Assembly: GCF_905475395.1 (NCBI RefSeq)
Contig: NC_058342.1
Coordinates: 33,686,140 to 33,750,139, forward strand
Reading direction: 5' to 3'
Source: Chrysoperla carnea
Taxonomy: Eukaryota > Arthropoda > Insecta > Neuroptera > Chrysopidae
DNA: 64,000 bases
Of the stretch, positions 13,441 through 22,400 are shown in pieces (position 1 is the stretch's first letter; each line of letters begins with the position of its first letter). The notes under the pieces were generated by a model, which was not told where the DNA came from, searched no databases, and was given only the letters and a program-made list of their open reading frames with translations. Made by a program: the position numbers and the translations under genes.

Positions 13441-16400
13441 ACACAGACTAGATGAACCGTACGAAATTTTCGCAGTCCCAAGTAGACATCACCAAGAATG
13501 CATCCGATTTACCTTCAAAGAGGCAATTTTTTTAGAAAATAAAGGCAATTTTTTTACACAAAAGTGTTAAAAGTATCAAGTAAAAAATTAAGTTTCTAAA
13601 AGTTTTATTTTTTCGATACAGATATTCGGATAAGAAATCAGAGACGATGATATAATTGCTTATATCATAAATGTGTAGAATTATTATTTATATATTTGAC
13701 ACTAAACAAAAATACAGACAAATTAATCGTAAATCGTAAGATGGAAATTTTAAACAAAAAAATGTTTTGTTTTTATTCAATTTGTTATTTTCAGGATGAA
13801 TTTCATCCATTTATCGAAGCCTTATTACCATTCGTTAAGTCATTCTCCTATACATGGTTTAATTTACAAGCCGCCAAGCGAAAATATTACAAAAAGCATG
13901 AGAAACGAATGTCTTTAGAAGAGGAACGTCAATGTAAAGACGAGTTACAGGTTAGTAATATGGTATTATCGTTAGTCAAAAATAAATTATGAAATTTGTA
14001 AAAAGTTAAAATTTATGTAAAAATATACTTAATTATTTTGATTTCGAGTCATAAAAGACCTTTTTTCTTTTAAAATATTAAAATTAAAAATCGTAATTTT
14101 TAAACTGCATATCACGTGAAATAAAACGCAGACAAGCCCTGCTGTGATGTCATAGCGGTATGAGTCATAGACCATCAGTTAGTTCAGTGTAGACAGCTGG
14201 GTATAATATATCCATAGATAATAAGTATTTATATTTATTATAATCAGATGTCTATGAATATATCTGTCAAACTTATTTGTGTTATTTCGTATATTGATAC
14301 CGATATTATGTCATCAAATTGGATGCCCGCGTTTTTGACAGTTTAAAAAAGGTTTAAAATTTAAGTTTTTGACAAGAAAGTTTGTGTATTTTTCCGAAAA
14401 AAATTTTTGGTGGCTTTTTATTAGCAAAATCAACATTTTGAGGTACTTTTTCAAAAATAATAGAAGAAGAATAGTACCCTATTCTTTCATTTATTACACC
14501 ATCCTCGGCGGATTTTGAAACAAAAAGTCAAAGGAATCATTTCTTTAGGGCGTATATTAGAATAATGCATTCGATCGTATATTAACGATCGGGCGTATTA
14601 ACTAACATTCGAATTATTTGAAGAAAAAACAATCTTAAAATACAGTCATTATCATATTTAAGGTACCTCCCTCGTCGAAATAAATCTGTTCTGGAAGTCT
14701 GGAATATTTAGTTTGAAATTCAGTAAAAGAATATGTGAAGTAAAACTATCTCTGAAAAAGTCTGGAAATATCAAATAAATTATTAATCAATCATTTAATG
14801 ACAGGAAATGGTAATCGATTGAGATTCTTTCGGAAGAAATATTATATATCTGAGTTCTCCTAGAAGATTTTTTTCAGAATTAATAAGAAATTTTATGATA
14901 TTCTAGGCTAGATTTAGAGTTAAAATTATTTTTATCTTATATTCAACTTCGATGATAAATTTTGTTGTAACTTCATTCATATAGATGAAAATTAAGAACA
15001 AAATTTTTCGATATCTGTCTTGGTTTTCGAAATATCGAAAGATGAAAAATTAATTTTCGATATTTTGAAAATAACGCCAGATATAGAAATATAGAAAAAT
15101 ATGGAAAAATGCACTACCGTGCTCATACATCCTTAAGTACAACAAAAAAAAACTCTTAAAAATATTTTCATTCATAAATTATTCGTAATTACAGCAGTAT
15201 GCACCCGTTGCAGCGTCCCCTCTGCGGTACACAATAATTTGCACAGCTATAGAGTATAAACAAATCGATTTAGGTTACATAGAATTAGTATGATAAAGAT
15301 ATATAGAAAAAAATTCAAAACAATAAGCATTTGTTAATTTGTAGAGCTAATTATGTAGCTCTTAATAGCTGTGTCTGTTTATTACAGATATTATACAATG
15401 ACTAAGGCAATTTAATAAATAATTGGCTTCTATCCAGTCACTGGGCTATACAGACTCTGAGCTTTAATATACGTATTACGTTTTCTCCATGTATGGTTCG
15501 GGAGCTGGTAGTTTTTTTTCAACAAATAATTTTCATAGCACTGCAGGGTTGCCATATAGACGAAGAAAAGAAGGAATAAAGTTCGAAAAATTTGAGCAGT
15601 AAGTCGGATTTGTATGCGGTTTACGGCATTCGATTCGTCGCACCAGATATACCTGATGCAACGGTATCTGCGTCGCTTCCTGGAGTTTTCGATAATTCGT
15701 CATATAATCAGTGAAACTCGTTTTCCCAACTTTTGGGATCGTTGAACACGAAAGCCATAGGAGGCGGCACAGATACCGTTGCATCAGGTATCTCTGAGAC
15801 CAATACTGTCACGATATTCTTGTTCAGTGACTCCAAAAAACCTCGTGTAACGTGTTTGGACCGATTATATAACAAATTTCCCGAAAACTCCACTAGACGA
15901 CGAGGACCCGTTTACCCTGAGCACCAAGTACATCTGAGACCAATACTGTCATGATATTCGTGTTCAGCGACCCCAAAAACCTCCGTGAAACAAGTTTGAA
16001 ATCAGTTTTATCACTATTAACTGAATTGTGACGCTCTAACGAATCGGATGCCGAAAACCCCATTCAAATCCGACTTACTGCTCAAATTTTTCATACTTTG
16101 ATCATTTTTTGTGCTTCGTTTCTTTGTCCAATATCTCCGAATCAGAGATATTTTTTCACTTTTTTGAACCAGAGTCTCCGGTTATAGAGATGTGCCTCCA
16201 GTCTCCGGACAATGGTTTCCAGTTCTCCGGATTTAATAAAAAATATAATAATTCGGTAATAAAAAATATAATAATTTATGAATAATGTAAACAAATAATA
16301 CATACTACAGTTAAATTTGTCTATTGTGTTCATAGATAAATTTTAATCTTTTATCTATGCGAGTCTTGTTCTTATCTATTTTGAGTGACATTTTTGAGTG

Positions 16401-19400
16401 GCAATCCTAGTTCCGCTGACTGAAATGATGGTTCCAGTTGATTAGGAAATCGTTTAAAACTTTCGACTACCAGCTCACGAATCATACGTACGTGTCCTGC
16501 CTTATACTATTTGGTCAATTATAATCAAATTCAGATTATTGCAATTATATTATCTGTATAGTAAATGCAATACAAATTGTGCCTAAACATCTTTAGTTAA
16601 CCAGATTTTATGTTTATTTAGAATAATATTATTTCTATTCAATAATTTTAATATAAATTTATTGTCACTACGATTATTATTGCTCAAGGTATAATGTCCG
16701 CTATAGTCCGCTAACTATACAAATTATACACACACAACTGCATACAATCAAACAAACGTGGTGGTGTTAAATTATCGACTTTGTCGAATTATAGAGTACT
16801 GTCAAAAACCCCCTGTAGTTCGGAACTTCTTGAAAAAGAATTCCTTGCAATCCGACAAATAACAAATCAAAGTGATAAGATTTTAGAGAGAGTTTTTTTA
16901 TACAGTGAAACCTGTTTGTACAAATTGCCTGGTCATTATAACTAGTTTTGACTGTAAAATAAATTATTTTCAAATATATCGAATGTTTATCTGAAAACCG
17001 GACGTCTTCTAGGAATTGTCTCCTAGGTCTTATGTATAAAATTCACCACTTCCAACACAGTAAGAAATTTATGGCGTTTACTACAATACTGGTATGAGTC
17101 AGATACTAAATTATTTATGTTAGCATAAGTAATATAACAGTATTGAATAGGGCTATCCTCCAGAAGTATTGTGGGTATCCCACCAGTATGTGCCTGATGT
17201 CCTTACTGCATTGACTTGTCCGTCATAATTATTGTTAAGGTTACTAATTCCCTCAATACAGTACACCGATACTGGCGTAGTGATATCCACCAAAAATTTC
17301 TTACCATGAATATGAATTCAAATTTGGTTCAAATAAAATAATTTTAAAATATTTTCTGTAGAATGAGAAAGCAGAAGTGAAACAGAAATGGGCGTCTAGA
17401 CTATTAGGAAAATTACGTAAAGACATAACACAAGAATGTCGTGAAGACTTTGTACTCAGTATTACAGGTAAACGAACCGCTATGTGTGTACTATCAAATC
17501 CGGACCAAAAAGGGAAAATGCGACGGATTGATTGCCTTCGACAAGCTGATAAAGTACGTTTTCCAACAAGATAATATCTACATTGTAAATAAAATCATTT
17601 GATATTTTAATAAACCTTCCTTAACTTAAAAACAGTTAAGAAACCATCGATTCAAAACCTCCCCCAACCAAATTTTCCGTATTCATTGAAACGTATTTAA
17701 ACTACATAAAAAAAAATCAAGCTTTCTCTGAAACCTGCTTCCTTATTTGATGAAAAAAAATTTCTGTATCAAATGATTTAAAATTTACAATCGAAGATAA
17801 ATGGCGGGAAATTATAAAATTTAACATAATTAATATGATTTGTAGGTTTGGCGATTGGATCTAGTTATGGTTATATTATTTAAAGCAATTCCATTGGAGA
17901 GCACGGATGGTGAACGTTTAGAAAAGAATCCAGAATGTTCGCAGCCAGGACTATGTGTAAATCCATACCATATAAATGTATCTGTACGAGAATTAGACCT
18001 ATACTTAGCAAATTTTATTAATAATCACGGTAAGTTGAATTCGTTTTATACAACCTTATTTATCTATCACTACAGTAAAACTTCGTTAAATTGATCCTTA
18101 GATTATCTAAGGATACCCGATTAAAAATTTTTTTCTTTTACCTGATTACAAACTGATCTTAAACGAGATTTAACGAGGTTTTTCTGTAAGCAGTTTTTAT
18201 TCCTAACAAATAAAAAAACCTCGATTTTAACGCATTTGCTGCATTTAAATGTTACTCACTACGCTTGCGACTTCGTTCGCGAGATTTAAACTCGGTCAGA
18301 GAACATATTTGGGTCTTTAAAATTAGTTATATAGATGAAATCAGCTGATTTCAAAATGGGTTGTAGGATTCGAAAGAAATGCCACAAAGGATTAAATTAG
18401 AGAAGCGAAAAGCCCTTCAATGACTTTTCGTAAAGTGATTACGTAAATTGTATTGGGAGTAAAGTTAAATTTTCATTTAAGTAACTTTCTACCCTTAAAG
18501 TATTTATATACAGTTTGGCAACTATGAGTTTTCATGGACGTTCTTATGTATAAAACAAAGAAAGAGTCTTCAGACAATGTATTGTGTGCCATTTAACGAA
18601 GACGACTGATCGGCTATCGACTTAAGTCGGCTGTCAGCAACGAAATGGTTGCCAGACTTCATATTTATATTTTGACTTTATAAAACCTAAGTTTGGGCCC
18701 CAAGTTTTTTCACCAGGGTCTTTGATTACCTAACTACGTTTCTGATGATCATAGACATAGAAAAATTTAGTTTGTTCTCGATCTAGGTGGCAAATTAAGG
18801 TTAAAGAAAATCCTTCACATAATATATTGGTTAAAAATTTGTAAAACCTCACTTTTGTATCATCCTGTATGTAAAACGGTTTGTTGATCTACGAAGTATT
18901 TTTCTTTTTAAGATTATTGACCAGCAGAGTCAAACACACACAAACAAATCAGATCTTTAAATTGTTTAACAATAAATGATAGATTCGTATCACGATTATT
19001 TACTGTATCGATTAATTTAATATTAAAAAATATACGCCTTCTTTTTTCAATATGCGCGAAAGTGTTTACGAATTGTTTACATTTATCTTATAGTACAGGC
19101 GCATTCAACGATTTTTTCATACATATCAACATTTTTAACTTCTTTTTTTCTGATTTAAATTTTACCGCGAAAGTAATTTTTTTTTTTGAGGTTATACTCA
19201 TCGTTTATAATTTATGACGTTTATAACATAGAGATATAAGGACCATAGAGCCGTAAAATGATATCCCCCTAACGGTTTATTATAGTAGAAAGTGATCAGA
19301 TCTAATATCTTCGATAAGACAGAGAGAAAATACCAGTGATACAAATGTATTAAAGTATAAACACCTATCAGTTCTGTCTCTTTCTTTGCGGTCTAATTCA

Positions 19401-22400
19401 CTTATTCCGTTTCCTATGTATTTAGATCTCTATGGTTTATAATCAAGGAAAACGAATTATTCAGTTACTTTCATATTCTATGTAATAGACCTTTTCATTT
19501 TAAAAAGTGATAACCTTTTACTGTGTGTCCGAAACAATAATGAATCGTAATTGAAATGAAAAGGACAATTTAAAATTTAAAAAAAAATGTATATAATAAA
19601 ATTCGATTCGGAATAATTAGATTGAATTCGAAATAATTTCAATGACTATAGTTATGTGCGCCTGTACTTATTGAATATATTTGTTAAATATGCGTAGCAC
19701 GTTCCAAATTGAATGCCACCTTATGCGTGCTAAACATTTTTGAATCATGAACCATCATTATCGTTGCAATTTTAATATATAATTATGTTTGTTGTTAAAA
19801 AAAAAAAAAGTAACACCAATGACCCCATATTTATTGCAATTCATTCAGTAAGTGTGTCGAAGTGCAACTCCACCTCGAAATTATCTTTCAAATATATTTT
19901 ATTTTAAATGAATTCCGAACAGGTCAAGAACCTTTTAAAGTTTTAACGTTATCAAATGTTTTATCTTGGAGCATAGGTATGCAGAGTCCGGCTCAGTGGT
20001 CGAGCGGTCCAAGGCGTTAGTCTAAAATAATAGAAAATTTGCTTACGTAATACTTGATGTGTTTTTCATCGATTGTTTAATCGTTGACTAAAGTTCCCAA
20101 TTTTGATTGATTGCTTTCCTCAAACCCTTGAATTCGTTTGCGTCTTCATCTTTCCTGATCGGTCCTCGGTATAGAAATAATTTTGTTTGATACACAAAAA
20201 AACTTTTTGTTAATACTTCTTATTTTTTGGAAAGTTTTTTGTTTGCAGTTTAATAATTGTTTTGTGGATAAATTTAATTTTTCTAGATGCTTTCAATTGC
20301 CATAATAACCGTAAACAGGATGATGATCGTAAACAAAAGAATAATTATAATCCATATAATGGTGTGATATGCAATGAAATAATATTAGCAACGGGTGTCT
20401 TTGGTTCGGCAGAATTATGGAAATTGTCAAAGCCATCGATATTGTATGATGTAAATGAATCGCAACAAACAAATTCACAACCGAATTCAATAAAAACTGA
20501 ACAGTCCTCATATTATTGTAACAGTTATTCAAATCAAATTGGTGGCAGTGTACCAGTATCGATGAGTGAACCGGATGATCGAAGTATTGTGCCCGTTTCC
20601 ACATCGTTAACACAAACTATGATTGTACCTAGTGCCTATTGTAAGTATATCACTATTTTTTTCTAGATTAAGTCATGATTCCTATCCTGCCTCAGACGCA
20701 AGCGTCTGACACTGTGCGTCTGATACGTGTGTCTGACGCATACTTGACTGTTTCCTATGCTGCTGCTGACGCAAGCGTCTTACGCGCACTGCTGTCATAC
20801 TTGACTGTTAAAAACTTGAGTGAAGACTCGATCTCAGTCTGTCAGCACTTTCTTTTGGCACCTACGCTGTGTGGCTACATAAAGAGATGGTTTTCGAATG
20901 GGAGAGGGGGGGGGTTCGCTAAAAAGGTGTTGTGACCCGAGCGCGAGTTAAGCTCGCTACGCCACTGCACTGATATGAATTCAAAACATATCAATTATAT
21001 TTTTCTTGCAAAAATAAAAATAGAAAACTAAAATTTTGCAAAATTTAGCATTAACAAAACATTTATTATTAAATTTTCAGATCCACTTTGTTCGGTGGAT
21101 ACAGGACCATCCCAAGAAAGATGTGGTTCATCTCCGCGTACTGAAGATCTTGACTATGGCAAGTACCAAACTAATTTAAATGATTTAACCAAAGCAACTA
21201 ATCAAAATTACTTAGTTTAGCATAGATTTTTTTTATTTTTTATTACTAATCTTCCCACATGAATTGATTAACAAATTGAAATCAAAAATAGTCCGTAGTA
21301 TAACCGGCATCTTTGAAATACTAACAAAAAATTTAATGTTTGAATTCAGGACCACGATCGCTTCACTCGTCAGGAATAATTCGAAGTGGTAAAGTTGAGA
21401 AACCTGTTACTATACCAGAACTAACAGACTTCACACCAATGTCCAGGTCAAGTGATAGTTTAGAACTATCTGCACATTGTAGTCATCAAAGTATACCAAA
21501 TTCTCGGTCATATCCGACCCGATGTTTAACAATATCGAGATCTCAGGAAGATGGTAATATTCAAATTCTACAGTATTTTAGATAGTCACAAGAAATACAG
21601 ATTTGGAGCTCAATAAATTTAGTACTTGGCTGGCTTTCGAAAACATAAATCTTTTCTTTTCGTTCTAACAAAATAAAAATAATTTGATTTCAATATTTTT
21701 ACATCTTTTACCTACAAGCGAATTTTCAGCGAAGTGCTAAAATTTTTGAGGCCAGACTTAATTAATTTCTCTATTGCTTGTGTTAATATATTTGCCTAAT
21801 TAACTAAATCTCGAACTGTTTTGTGTTTTCTGTAAACATTCATCAATTTTCCAAAATATTTTCTTACTTAAAAAGTTTGTTTATTTTTTTAGGTTTGTCA
21901 CAGAATACGTCTGTGGTTACATCATCTTCCCATCATTCGACAAGTCCAAGTGGGGCTGTATTTTACCATCATAGTCCGGGCAACGAATCACATCCACACC
22001 ATAATACGGTGAAATATCCAGAAAATGGTCATGACACATTATCTGATTTTGTTACTTTTGTTTGTCAAGAAGCCGAAAATAGTTCTCAAAATTCTCAAGT
22101 AAGTTTCATTTTTATTGTCGCTTTTAGACTAGCTTCACACGGTCAATATTATAGACAGTTGTCAAAAAACTATTCAACCTAAGAAATCTAAAAATTGGGG
22201 TTCGTTCACTCGAGTCAAATAAAATCATGATATGAAAAGAGACAGCATCTGTTTAAAAAAGTGCAAAGAGTAGGGAAATGATGCGTTCGCCAAATATATT
22301 AATGGATCTTCAATAAAATTAAATCTTCTATACAAAATAAAATGTTTTTCTATATATTTTCAGATGAATAGTCAATTATCAAGAAGCCCAAAATCGCAAT

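Larger units (their letters stand above)
3633..13794 (+). other. NfI: NfI intron 1 (about 10 kb), repeat-rich
   Basis: AT-rich intronic DNA between the tentative first exon and the first certain exon. Identifiable content: SINE family 2 fragment (5438-5490), promoter-like segment (6640-6670), MITE family 1 (6870-7319), a possible Tc1-like scrap (8130-8190), a LINE fragment (11587-11910) and SINE family 2 (12873-13171). The stretches 3633-5430, 5490-6640, 7320-8120, 8200-11380 and 12240-12850 hold nothing else I can support. Confidence 0.5.
13951..17361 (+). other. NfI: NfI intron 2
   Basis: 3.4 kb intron holding a reverse copy of MITE family 1 (14925-15136), a nested foldback element (15491-16487) and a very short pogo-like remnant (16903-16957). 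The remaining parts (13951-14900 and 16960-17361) show nothing identifiable. Confidence 0.7.
18030..20286 (+). other. NfI: NfI intron 4
   Basis: 2.3 kb AT-rich intron with a pogo-type MITE at its 5' end (18073-18186) and a SINE head fragment (19985-20024). No further structure could be supported. Confidence 0.7.

Noticed and set aside
20293-20613. Minus-strand ORF of 106 codons
   Set aside because: Shadow of the NfI exon 20287-20640, which encodes recognisable NFI sequence in frame with its neighbours.
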